In this document: positions 8,771-17,222 of the stretch, piece by piece | Numbering within the stretch: position 1 is the first letter of the stretch | Layout: each line of letters starts with the position of its first letter | Source of the DNA: Caldilineaceae bacterium bin34 | Lineage (GTDB): Bacteria > Chloroflexota > Anaerolineae > Caldilineales > Caldilineaceae | Reading direction: 5' to 3' | Length of the DNA: 64,000 nucleotides | NCBI GenBank assembly: GCA_002238555.1 | Contig: MPMO01000021.1 | Span: forward strand, 1 to 64,000 | Made by a program: the position numbers and the translations under genes | The notes under the pieces: generated by a model | Told to the model about the DNA's origin: nothing | The model's database searches: none | The model's input: the letters and a program-made list of their open reading frames with translations, nothing else

Positions 8771-9667
8771 TCAAACCGTCGACAACCTCTCTTGTCCGGC
8801 ATAGACGTTGAATCGGTTATCGCGCAGGAACCCAATCAGCGTCATCCCGAAGCGTCCGGCTACGTCTACTGCCAAGTGGCTGGGAGCCGAGATGGCGCAC
8901 ACCGTTGGGATTCCGGCCGCCAGGGCCTTCTGCATGATTTCAAAACTGGCCCGGCCACTGACCAGCAACACCCGGTTTTCGGGTGCCGGCAGGCGAGCCT
9001 TCAGCATCCATCCGGCAATTTTGTCGACGGCGTTGTGCCGGCCGACATCCTCCCGTACGGCCAGGAGTGTGCCCTCCGCGTCGAACAGCCCGGCCGCATG
9101 CAGGCCCCCGGTCTTCTGAAACAAGCCCTGGGCTTCCGCAAGGATCCCGGGCAATTGCTTGACAACGGTCGGATCCAGGTTGGGTTGCAGCATCGGAAAT
9201 GCCTCGCAACCCTGGATTTCCAAGGCATCCAATGAAGCCTTGCCGCACACCCCGCAGGCACTGGTGGTGAAGAAACTGCGTTCCAAACGGTCCAGTTCCG
9301 GCAGTTGCCGACCTACAAGGTTGACGCTGACGATGTTGTACCGCTGCTCCTCCTCCACGTCTCGGTCCAGGCAGTAGGAAACATGGCTCACTTCGTTGAG
9401 GCCGGACAGGACCCCTTCCCCGTGCAGAAAGCCCAGTGCCAGTTCGAAGTCGTTGCCCGGCGTGCGCATGGTAACGGCAACGGTTCGCTGTTCCTCCCGC
9501 GCCAGAAGCCGGATTTCCATCGGCTCCTCGGCCACCAGCGAGTCCTGCTTCCACCGGACGGCCGTTCCCTTGTGGGCCTGCACCCGGGCCTTGACGCGGG
9601 ATCCGACCCTGTTTGTGGACGACACGGCCTCAACCCTCGAGTCCGTCGGCCACAGCCATCTTGTCAA
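8771..9667 (-). CDS. fdhD: Formate dehydrogenase accessory sulfurtransferase FdhD
   Basis: This is a 298-residue FdhD protein, which passes sulphur from a cysteine desulfurase to the molybdenum cofactor of formate dehydrogenase. The essential cysteine pair is present in TTSACGVCGKAS (Cys138 and Cys141). The C-terminal half has the conserved EDVGRHNAVDK and VSGRASFEIM stretches that bind the cofactor. The gene is last in the formate dehydrogenase operon. Its start overlaps the end of the catalytic gene by 38 bp, with a GAGG ribosome site inside that gene. It converges on the flotillin gene, with 223 bp between. Confidence 0.93.
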   Translation of the reverse strand: MTRWLWPTDSRVEAVSSTNRVGSRVKARVQAHKGTAVRWKQDSLVAEEPMEIRLLAREEQRTVAVTMRTPGNDFELALGFLHGEGVLSGLNEVSHVSYCLDRDVEEEQRYNIVSVNLVGRQLPELDRLERSFFTTSACGVCGKASLDALEIQGCEAFPMLQPNLDPTVVKQLPGILAEAQGLFQKTGGLHAAGLFDAEGTLLAVREDVGRHNAVDKIAGWMLKARLPAPENRVLLVSGRASFEIMQKALAAGIPTVCAISAPSHLAVDVAGRFGMTLIGFLRDNRFNVYAGQERLSTV

Positions 9668-11814
9668 TCCTCACCGTGCACACCTTCAGTTCGGCCGTGT
9701 GCGTGACGGGGTCGTAGCCGGAGCCGGTCAGGGCGTTGATGGGCGTATCGCTGAAACTGAAACTGGAGAAGACCGTGCCCATGGGCGACCGCTTGGAACC
9801 TGCCACCTTGATGGCAATGCGGCCCCGACGGCTGGACAGCCAGACGGTTTCGCCGTCCTGCAGGTCCCAGGCCTCAAGATCCCTTGGGTTGACCTCCAGT
9901 GCTTCCTCCGAGGCCAGGTAGTCCATGCCACCGGCGCGCCCGGTCTGGGTATTCGTGTGGTATGTGGCCAGCCGCCGCCCCGTGGTCAGCCAGATGGGGT
10001 AGGTTTCGTCGACGGTTTCCGCCGGATCCCGATACTCGATCAGGCTGAACTTGCCGCGGCCAATGGGGAAGGAGTCCTCATGCAGCCGGGGCGTGCCCGG
10101 ATGTCCACGGTAGGGAACGGGCCAGTGGTAGCGGCCGGTGGCCGCAAGCTCCCAGTCGACGCCGGCGTACGTCGGTGAAAGGCTGCACATCTCGTTGAAG
10201 ACTTCCCGCGGATGGTTGAAGTCGAAGTTCCGCAGGCCCATGTGCTGCGCGATACGGCTGATGATCCACCAGTCCGGCCGGGCCTCGCCGGCAGGCGTGA
10301 CGGCTTTGGGCCCTCGCTGGGTGCGGCGGTCCCTTTTGGGTGAGGGGGCCGTGGGGTTGGGCCCTGGCGTGGCGGCTGATGATCCACCAGTCCGGCCGGG
10401 CCTCGCCGGCAGGCGTGACGGCTTGGCGCACTCGCTGGATGCGCCGTTCCGTATTGGTGAAGGTGCCGTCGGTTTCGGCCCATGCCGTGGCGGGGAACAC
10501 CACGTCCGCCATCTCCGCGGTCTCCGAGAGAAAGATGTCGATGACGACCAGGTGTTCGAGGGCCTCGATGGCTGCGCGCGTATGGCGCTGGTTCGGGTCC
10601 GACACTACCGAGTTCTCTCCGTCGATCAACATGGCGAAGATGTCCCGGCCCGCCTCTTCCATGGCGGTGACCTTGGTGATGCCCTTGGAGGCATCCATCT
10701 CGCGGCCGTAGGCTTTGCCGAACTTCCGCCGATAGTCGGGATTGGTGACTGCCTGGAACCCCGGATACTGATCGGGGATGGCGCCGCTGTCCCCTGCGCC
10801 CTGGATGTTGTTCTGGCCGCGCATGGGGTTCAGGCCCGTGCCGGGACGGCCGATTTGACCCGTCAGCAACGCCAGGTTGCAAAGGCACTGGACGTTGTCC
10901 ACGCCGCAAATGTGCTCGGTGATGCCGAGCGTGTAGTAGATGGCGCCCTGGTCGGCCTCCGCGTACCAGCGCGCCGCCTTTTCGATGTCCGCGGCCGGGA
11001 CTTCGCAAATTGATTCCGCCCAGTCCGGCGTGAATTCGGCGATGTGTTCCAGGTAGGGCTCGAGGTGCTGGGTGCGCGCGGCCACGAAGCGGTCGTTCAT
11101 CAATCCGTCGCGCACGATCACGTGGGCCATGCCCTGGAGGAGAGCCACGTCGGTGCCGACCCGCAGGGGCAGGTAGAGGTCGGCCAGCGTCGCCAGGTGG
11201 ATGCGCCGCGGGTCCGCGACGATCAGTTTGGAACCGCGGGCGAGTGCCTTCTTGAGACGGGTGGCCGCGACCGGATGGGCCTCCGTCATATTGGTGCCGA
11301 TGCAGAACGCCACATCGGGGAGCTCCATGTCCGACAAGGGGTTGGACATGGCGCCCCTTCCCAAGGTTGCCGCCAGACCGGCGACTGTGGGGGAGTGTCA
11401 GGCCCGACTGCAGTTGTCGATGAAGTGGGTGCCGAACCCCGCGCGCATGAAGCGCTGCATCATGTAGTCGGCCTCGGTGGGTGTACGCCCGGAGGCGATG
11501 CCGTAGACCGCGTGGCGGCCGTGCCGTTCCGCGGATTGCATGAACCCCGCCGCCGCCTTCCGCAGGGCCTGCTTCCAGGTGGCGCGTTCCAGCACGCCTT
11601 CGGCATTCCGGACCATCGGATGCCGAAGGCGGTCCGGATGATGGACGTAGTCGTAGGCGAACTGCCCCTTGACGCACAGGGCACCCTCGTTGGCAGGCCC
11701 GTCCAAGGCCGGCTGGATGCCGATGATGCGGTTGTCCCTGGTCAACACGTCCACGGTGCAGCCGACACCGCAATACCCGCAGATGGTCCGCGTCTTTTCG
11801 AAAGCCGCTGTCAT
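9630..11814 (-). CDS. fdhA: Formate dehydrogenase catalytic subunit, selenocysteine-containing, frame-disrupted
   Basis: This is the molybdopterin (bis-MGD) subunit that oxidises formate. The N-terminal CGYCGVGC plus CVKGQF (Cys12, 15, 19, 47) bind a [4Fe-4S] cluster. An in-frame TGA at 11400-11398 (residue 139) lies in DNCSRA-U-HSPTVAGLA, exactly where this family has Sec or Cys as the molybdenum ligand, and a SECIS-like hairpin follows. I therefore read it as selenocysteine, not a stop. Downstream, a 118-bp imperfect duplication (10255-10490) shifts the frame. Removing 118 bp gives one 688-residue protein, the normal size for an FdhF-type enzyme, ending in the molydopterin dinucleotide-binding domain (TTGRRLATYHTNTQTGR). 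The ATG overlaps the upstream stop by four bases (ATGA). If the duplication is real, the gene is broken; if it is an assembly error, the gene is intact. Confidence 0.9.
10255..10490. repeat. 118-bp imperfect tandem duplication inside fdhA
   Basis: A 52-bp block at 10255-10306 recurs without a mismatch at 10373-10424. The 66 bp after each block are also homologous, but only about 75% identical. In the copy at 10307-10372 most differences are changes to G. The period of 118 is not a multiple of three, so it shifts fdhA out of frame. Confidence 0.85.
11369..11400 (-). promoter_or_regulatory. SECIS-like element directing selenocysteine at UGA
   Basis: On the minus strand, 12 bases after the TGA, GTCGCC pairs with GGCGGC (one G-U pair) around the loop GGTCT. 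The loop sequence and the distance from the UGA resemble the E. coli fdhF SECIS hairpin, which SelB recognises. The codons around it encode the expected family residues, so the hairpin is embedded in the coding sequence as in other bacteria. Confidence 0.75.
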
Positions 11815-12530
11815 GTCCGTCTTTCCTTTCTGGTGGGCAATGGTGGAGGTTCCTCGGTTTGGGCAAATCTCATCGCCTTCCGGTCCGCCAGCGCGCCGGT
11901 CGGGCAGGTCTGTACGCACTGGCCGCAGAAGGTGCAGCTGGAATCGCGCAGATGCCCGTCGAACTCCACCGATATGTTTGTGCCGAAGCCGCGCCCGGCC
12001 ACTGTGATGGCATAGTCCCCCTCCTGTTCGGCGCAAACCCTGACGCATCGGTAGCAGGAGATGCAGAGATCATAGTCCCTCAGGATAAAGGGGTTGGCGT
12101 CGTCGGGACGCGAGCTGCCCGAGGTGGCACCCTTGAATCGGTCCAGATCCGGATTCAGATCGGCTACGGCCTCCTGCAGCTCCTGCGAGGCCAGACCCCG
12201 CAAGGGGTCCACGGCCAGGCGCTCGCTGCCGTTCTCGGACACCACCATGGCAAGCAGGGTTCGCCGCAGGTCGTCGAGTTCAGGGGTACGGGTCTCGACC
12301 TCCATGTCGGGCTGGGCCTGGGTGGTGCAGGAAGCCGGAAAGCCGTTGACGCCCTTGACGGCGACGGCGCACAGGCGGCAGCCGCCGAAGGCCTCCAGGC
12401 GGTCGTCGTAGCACAGGGACGGGACGTCAATGCCGTGCCGCCTGGCGGCTGCCAGCACCGACTCGCCCTCGCGGAACTCAACCTGCCGGCCGTCCAACAT
12501 AAACGTGCCGGCCGCGGGGGGTGAGGTCAT
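11811..12530 (-). CDS. NAD-dependent formate dehydrogenase iron-sulphur subunit (NuoG N-terminus-like)
   Basis: This 239-residue electron carrier links the catalytic subunit to the diaphorase subunit. An N-terminal [2Fe-2S] domain has Cys40, Cys51, Cys54 and Cys68. The C-terminal ferredoxin domain has two CxxCxxCxxxC motifs (Cys156-166 and Cys199-209), so two [4Fe-4S] clusters. The His-Cys cluster motif usually lying between these domains in NuoG and in FdsA-type proteins is not visible around residues 85-115. It is encoded as a separate gene rather than fused to the catalytic subunit. Both ends overlap neighbours by four bases (ATGA), so the operon is tightly coupled. Confidence 0.88.
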   Translation of the reverse strand: MTSPPAAGTFMLDGRQVEFREGESVLAAARRHGIDVPSLCYDDRLEAFGGCRLCAVAVKGVNGFPASCTTQAQPDMEVETRTPELDDLRRTLLAMVVSENGSERLAVDPLRGLASQELQEAVADLNPDLDRFKGATSGSSRPDDANPFILRDYDLCISCYRCVRVCAEQEGDYAITVAGRGFGTNISVEFDGHLRDSSCTFCGQCVQTCPTGALADRKAMRFAQTEEPPPLPTRKERRT

Positions 12531-14185
12531 TCGGGGGCCTCGAACCGTTGTTCCAGCTGGTCGGGAAAGTTGCGCACGAGGGAATCGCTGACAAACGACG
12601 CAGCCACACCCAGGCCGCAGGCACTCAGGTTTCGCATCACGCGACCCAGGTCGTTGACTTCGTCCAGCCATTCGTCGCGGTCGGTGTCGGGGCCGACGGC
12701 ATCCAGCCGTTCGCGTAGGCGTCGGGAGCCGATGCGGCAGGGGAAACACTTGCCGCAGGACTCTTCGGCAAAGAACTCGATCGCGACACGGGTCTCGTCC
12801 ACCATGTCGCGCGTGTCGTCGTACACGATGATGCCGGCAGCCCCCAGCATCGAATTGCAGCTCCGCAGCGAAGGTTCGTCCAACGTGACATCGAAGTCGT
12901 TTGCCGACAGGAAACCGCCGGACAGCCCCGCCATGCTCGCCGCTTGGAAATTGCTTCCGGAAGGTGGGCCGCCAGCCCAATCGTAGAGGAGTTCGGACAG
13001 GGGAAAGCCGAAGGGCACCTCGTAGTTGCCGGGCCGCTGAACATCGCCCGAGACGCTGATCACCTTGGTGCCGACAAGGTCGCCACGCCCCAGGTCCCGG
13101 TACCATTCGGCCCCATGCCGCAGGATGTGGGGCACCGCCGCCAGCGTTTCAACGTTGTTGACGACGGTGGGCTTCTGCAAATAGCCGTGCGTCACCGGGA
13201 ACGGGGGACGGTTGCGGGGAAACGGGTGCTTCCCTTCCAGGCTGTTCAGCAGGGAGCCTTCCTCACCACAGACATACGCGCCGGCACCCCGGCGGATATG
13301 GATGTCGAAGTCCGAACCGAGCTTGTTCGCCGGGCCCAGCAGACCGACCGTGCGGCAGGCCGTCAACGCTTCTTCCAGTTGGGTTAGGAGTTCCGGGTAC
13401 TCGTAACGCAGGTAGATGAATCCCAACTCGGCACCCGAGGCGAAGGCGGCCAGGATCATGCCCTCCAACACCGCGTAGGGGTCGTATTCGAGGATGGCCC
13501 GGTCCTTGAAGCATCCTGGTTCGCCTTCGTCGGCATTGCAGACGATGGTTTTGGGAGTACCCGGTGCTTCCTGCACAGAGCGCCACTTCCGGCCCGTGGG
13601 GAAGCCGGCGCCACCCCGGCCGGCCAGGCCGCTGTCGTCCAGGGTCTGCAGCACTCGGTCGGGTCCGGAATCCAAGGCCGCGTCCAGGGCCTGGAAGCCG
13701 TCACGGGCGGTGTAGCCCTCGTAGGTTGCCTGATGTGGCTGTCGGATGTGTTCAAAGATGCATTCCGGCAATCCACCCGGATTGGGCACCGGCAAGGGTC
13801 CCTTGGCCGCCGCTTCCAAGGCGCTGTCTGTCAATCGATGGGTGGAATCCCCCTGGAGGATCGGAACCGGAACGTCGCATCGGCCTGCACAGGCCATGGA
13901 TTGGGCTTGGGGGCAGTCGGCCAACCACTGCTCGCTACCCCGCAGGCGGCATACCGGACCGGTGCAGACCCGGGGATTGGATCGGCTGCCATTGCCCAGG
14001 TTCAGATGGTGGTAGAAGGTGGCGGTTCCGTAGACATCCGCCAACGGCATGCGCAGGCCGGAGGCAATGGCTCGCATGGCATCGGGAGTCAGGCGTTCGT
14101 CGCGGCGATGGAACTGATCAAGCAGCCACAGAAACGGGGCTGGCTGCTGTCCGGCCATTTCAATCAGTTGACTGTTGCTGTACAT
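12527..14185 (-). CDS. NuoE-NuoF fusion, diaphorase subunit of NAD-dependent formate dehydrogenase
   Basis: This is a 552-residue fusion of two complex I-like modules that reduces NAD+ with electrons from formate. Residues 1-~125 are a NuoE-like thioredoxin-fold [2Fe-2S] domain (Cys74, Cys79, Cys99, Cys103). Residues ~150-552 are NuoF-like, with FMN loop GRGGAGFPTGRKW, NADH-site AYVCGEEGSLLNSLEG, and the terminal [4Fe-4S] motif ESCGKCFPC plus a later cysteine in SACGLG. In Fds-type enzymes these are two genes (fdsG and fdsB). It is first in the operon. No strong ribosome site is visible before the ATG, so the start is moderately certain. Confidence 0.9.
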   Translation of the reverse strand: MYSNSQLIEMAGQQPAPFLWLLDQFHRRDERLTPDAMRAIASGLRMPLADVYGTATFYHHLNLGNGSRSNPRVCTGPVCRLRGSEQWLADCPQAQSMACAGRCDVPVPILQGDSTHRLTDSALEAAAKGPLPVPNPGGLPECIFEHIRQPHQATYEGYTARDGFQALDAALDSGPDRVLQTLDDSGLAGRGGAGFPTGRKWRSVQEAPGTPKTIVCNADEGEPGCFKDRAILEYDPYAVLEGMILAAFASGAELGFIYLRYEYPELLTQLEEALTACRTVGLLGPANKLGSDFDIHIRRGAGAYVCGEEGSLLNSLEGKHPFPRNRPPFPVTHGYLQKPTVVNNVETLAAVPHILRHGAEWYRDLGRGDLVGTKVISVSGDVQRPGNYEVPFGFPLSELLYDWAGGPPSGSNFQAASMAGLSGGFLSANDFDVTLDEPSLRSCNSMLGAAGIIVYDDTRDMVDETRVAIEFFAEESCGKCFPCRIGSRRLRERLDAVGPDTDRDEWLDEVNDLGRVMRNLSACGLGVAASFVSDSLVRNFPDQLEQRFEAPE

Positions 14186-15029
14186 GTTGATTGTGGGCCG
14201 CGTTGGACCTTGATACAGCCTAGGGGTTGGGAACTGGATCCGTGAATGCCAGTGTACCTGTTGCGATCCTGATGAAGTCAGAAGTTACACGGCCAGAGTT
14301 CAAGTACTGGGTTGCAGCGGGTCCCATACGTTTGAACCGGGTCTGCCGGGGCGGTCCGCGTTTACCCATGCTTGTCATGCGTTCGCCAGTCTGACCGGTA
14401 GTGCAGATCCCGACAAGGGCGCTGAAGAGGCTGTCCCTTCACCGCAACGCTGGCGTACCGGCCAATAGACGTGGGATGCGACCTGCCGCCAGCGGCGGAA
14501 GAGTTTTTCCTTTCCCTGACTCTGTGGTGCGTAGACCTTCCCGAAGCATTCCCGCCGTTTCGCAATGGCGTTCATGGTCAGGCTCATCTCCCAAGGGCGG
14601 GACGCTTCTTTGCTCCCCGGTCACTGAACTTGCGGGAATATGGTCAACGGGTGACCCTTTGGCCAAGAAAGATGCCGCGTGAGGCTCTGCAGACTACGTT
14701 GCGCGAGCAACGTCCTGTAAAGACCATTGCCGTGGAACCCATGCACGCTCTTGATGATCGACACCACCCTGACAGAGTTGTACCTGAGCATGGATTTGAA
14801 GGCGGCGGCCTGCTCGCGCTTGAAGATGAGGTAGGAAATCTTCCAGACGAAGACAGGCTGAAACGGGCTCTGGCCGGCCGTTCTTCGATCATGCCCTTGA
14901 ACCGGGCCTGTCTGCCACTTGACCGCTCTCGGCAACCTGCACGTGTCTCGCCACTGGAGCCGTTGGCACTCGCGTAGTCCCTAAGCGCCGCGAGCTGGGC
15001 GGAAACAGGCAGATCCAAATCCGCCGTTG
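14186..15029. other. Intergenic region without a recognisable gene
   Basis: About 840 bp lie upstream of the formate dehydrogenase operon and downstream of higA. Open frames exist on both strands, including 14375-14587 and 14621-14935 on the minus strand, but none resembles a known family. The operon promoter should lie in its left part. I could not identify it. Confidence 0.45.
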
Positions 15030-15320
15030 TCAGGCAGGTGCCTCGACTAGCGGTTCGATGGTGCTGACATTGGTCTTGCCGCGGGCCACGTCCAGGTCGT
15101 ACATCCGCTGAAGGTTCAGCCAGTAGTCGGGAGTCATCCTCAAGGCCTTCCCGATTCGCAGGGCCGTGTCGGCCGTTATGGACCTCCGGCCATGAACAAT
15201 TTCGTGGATGCGGATCTGGGGTACGCCTATTGTCTTCGCCAAGCGGTATTGGGTAATGCCCAATTCCTCCATGATTTCCACCAGATGCTCTCCTGGATGG
15301 ATTGGTTTGGGGCAAGTCAT
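15030..15320 (-). CDS. higA: HigA-family antitoxin
   Basis: This is a 96-residue helix-turn-helix antitoxin. It starts MTCPKPIHPGEHLVEIMEELGITQYRLAKTIG in pieces typical of HigA, with the recognition helix in VPQIRIHEIVHGRRSITADTALRIGKAL and the family's WLNLQ stretch near residue 68. It should bind and neutralise the HigB toxin encoded 15 bp upstream and repress the shared promoter. Both genes appear intact. Confidence 0.9.
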   Translation of the reverse strand: MTCPKPIHPGEHLVEIMEELGITQYRLAKTIGVPQIRIHEIVHGRRSITADTALRIGKALRMTPDYWLNLQRMYDLDVARGKTNVSTIEPLVEAPA

Positions 15321-15335
15321 AAACTTCCTCCTCTG

Positions 15336-15614
15336 TCAGTGGTAGTCGGTGACTTCGATCTCCATTGCACCCCGATCTGTCCAGACAAAGCACACGCGCC
15401 ATTGGTCGTTGATTCGGATGCTGTACTGGCCTTGGCGGTCTCCGCACAGGGCTTCCAGCCGGTGGGAAGGTGGTATCCGAAGATCTGAGAGCGCGGTTGC
15501 CGCCACCACACGCTGTAACCTCACCCGCGCCCGACGCTTGATGTCGGGCGGCAAACGTCGTACCGTTTGCCCATCAAAGAGCTTTTGGGCATTGTCGTTT
15601 CCAAATCGGTTCAC
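15336..15614 (-). CDS. higB: HigB/RelE-type mRNA interferase toxin
   Basis: This 92-residue toxin of the HigB family is expected to cut ribosome-bound mRNA. The family's closing pattern is complete: RLEALCGDRQGQYSIRINDQWRV, then VTDYH at the C-terminus. Toxin precedes antitoxin, the usual higBA order. The start is taken as GTG at 15614 because three stop codons block the frame further upstream. No ribosome site is visible there, since the start lies only three bases from the long palindrome at 15618-15650. Confidence 0.88.
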   Translation of the reverse strand: MNRFGNDNAQKLFDGQTVRRLPPDIKRRARVRLQRVVAATALSDLRIPPSHRLEALCGDRQGQYSIRINDQWRVCFVWTDRGAMEIEVTDYH

Positions 15615-15617
15615 GGC

Positions 15618-15650
15618 TGACGATAGTAACGAAAATCGTTACTATCGTCA
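15618..15650. promoter_or_regulatory. higBA operator palindrome
   Basis: TGACGATAGTAACGA (15618-15632) and its exact complement TCGTTACTATCGTCA (15636-15650) flank an AAA spacer. This 33-bp perfect palindrome sits directly before the higB start. It is the expected binding site for HigA or the HigBA complex, and its closeness to the start suggests a very short leader. Confidence 0.75.
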
Positions 15651-16157
15651 AGGATGTCTAATGCTGGGTATCGGGCAATCGCATGCAGTCTTGACAGGTC
15701 TTTGAACGGGCATTTCCAGTGCCAGCCAGCCTGTTCAAGCGGAGCGGTGATTCCCCAAGGGGTGTGTTGTCCCAGTGCAGTGACGAGTCTCAGCCTTCCG
15801 GCCCTCCAATTCTACCCATGGGTAGCGCAACACAATTTCGGCAGGAATCCGATCCTTCGCCATCCCTCTCTGTAGGTGTTTTGAGGACGGAATGCAACAG
15901 GGGACAGCCGGACCGCCTTGATCCCACTCGCTGCAGGCGATGCAGAAGTTCTTGTAGTCCGATCGATGGATGCCTGTCGGCAGATCCCACGGCAACCGCG
16001 ACAGGCAAGCTGCACGACCCACCACGCGCCGCGCGGCTGTCGTCCAGAGTGGGTTGAGCGGCAAGCAGCAGGAGCACGGATTCATCCGCGCTCCCGATGC
16101 TCAGATTGCAGGTTAAGAACGTACTGGTGGTCGACCAGAGGGGTGTTTGTCGATCCT
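15651..16157. other. Intergenic region without a recognisable gene
   Basis: About 500 bp lie between higB and the PhyH gene. Open frames on the minus strand (for example 15735-16085) have no convincing family match. No clear terminator for the minus-strand genes is seen. Confidence 0.45.
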
Positions 16158-17156
16158 TTAGCCCATGGCAGGTGCCGAACTGCCCATGTCGCCGCCCATG
16201 GCTCCTCCGCCCATGGCGGCTCCCATGGCACCGTTCGCCTCGGCCTTGGCCCCGGTCTCGACTTTGGACGGCCACTTGCAGCCGCCTTCCTTGTCGGGGC
16301 GCACGTGGGCAAACCGATCGGTCTGGATGCCCTTGTAGGCGTAGGGATCGGTTCCGGCCACCATGATGATGTCCCGGAAGTCCGCCATGCCCATGCCCGT
16401 ACCGGGTTCGGGCAGGCGCCAAGGCAGCAGCGACTCCGCGCTCATGTAGTGGTTGACCAAGGCCCGGCGAAAGCCCGTTTCCGCGTAGTTCGGCAGGGAA
16501 CGGTGCAGGAGATAGCCGTTGAAGAAGACGACCGAACCGGCCTTGGCCGGCACCATGACCCCGTCATCGTCCGTAAACGGGAAGTCGAAGGCCTCCTGCG
16601 CACAGTCGTAACGTTCGTCGTCGTGGTCCCGGAACGGCCACAGGGTGCGGAGGCGGTGGGAGCCCGGAATGGCCCACAGGCAGCCGTTTTCCGGCGTGGC
16701 GTCCTCCAGGGCCATCCAGGCGGCGGTCAGCGAACAGTCGCGGGTGGGAATGAACGCCTCGTCCTGGTGCCAAGCCTGGCCCGGCTTGCCTGCGCTCTTG
16801 ATGAAGAGCATGGATTGCATGCTCTTGACATTGGGGCCAATCAGTTGTGTCAGGCCTTCGACAATGCCGGGCTGGGTGACCGCGTCCAGCATGACGTCGG
16901 AAATCTTGTGGGGAAAGTGGACGCACAGTGTGCGTGCGACGATGTCCTCATCGCTCTCGGACGGATCAAAATCAGGCAGGCCCTGCACCAGCCCGCGCTC
17001 ACCGCGGCAGATCCGGGCCGTCTCGTCGCGCAGACCCTGCAACTCCTCGTCCGACAGGACATCCTCGACCACCAGGTACCCGTTCTCGTGATAGAAGTTG
17101 ACTTGCTCGTCCGAAAGTAGGCGGACATCCGTTTCGATCATGGGGGCAACAGCCAT
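16158..17156 (-). CDS. Phytanoyl-CoA dioxygenase (PhyH) family protein
   Basis: This 332-residue Fe(II)/2-oxoglutarate-dependent oxygenase probably hydroxylates an organic substrate. The iron ligands are visible as WHQDE (His130 and Asp132) and LLHRS (His218). Arg231 in TGFRRALVNHY is the likely 2-oxoglutarate anchor. The N-terminal FYHENGYLVVEDVLS stretch is typical of the family. The last ~25 residues are an unusual Gly/Ala/Met-rich tail (GAMGAAMGGGAMGG and following) not expected in the fold. It lies on the same strand as, and downstream of, the sugar ABC transporter genes, separated from them by 66 bp. Its substrate is not predictable. Confidence 0.88.
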   Translation of the reverse strand: MAVAPMIETDVRLLSDEQVNFYHENGYLVVEDVLSDEELQGLRDETARICRGERGLVQGLPDFDPSESDEDIVARTLCVHFPHKISDVMLDAVTQPGIVEGLTQLIGPNVKSMQSMLFIKSAGKPGQAWHQDEAFIPTRDCSLTAAWMALEDATPENGCLWAIPGSHRLRTLWPFRDHDDERYDCAQEAFDFPFTDDDGVMVPAKAGSVVFFNGYLLHRSLPNYAETGFRRALVNHYMSAESLLPWRLPEPGTGMGMADFRDIIMVAGTDPYAYKGIQTDRFAHVRPDKEGGCKWPSKVETGAKAEANGAMGAAMGGGAMGGDMGSSAPAMG

Positions 17157-17222
17157 GTTGGCAATCCTTACTCAAGGGGTTGGTGAGGGACAGGGATCAT
17201 ATAAGAGCGCGGACATCGGCCT

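Noticed and set aside
11398-11400. TGA within fdhA as a true stop, splitting it into two genes or a pseudogene
   Set aside because: Reading through gives perfect family sequence on both sides, the codon is at the known Sec/Cys position, and a SECIS-like hairpin follows.
14375-14935. Minus-strand open frames upstream of the formate dehydrogenase operon
   Set aside because: They have no recognisable domain, no clear ribosome sites and are interrupted; listed only as an unassigned region.
15735-16085. Possible fragment of a formylglycine-generating enzyme between higB and PhyH
   Set aside because: A short GGS-like stretch can be read in one frame, but the surrounding residues do not follow the family pattern.
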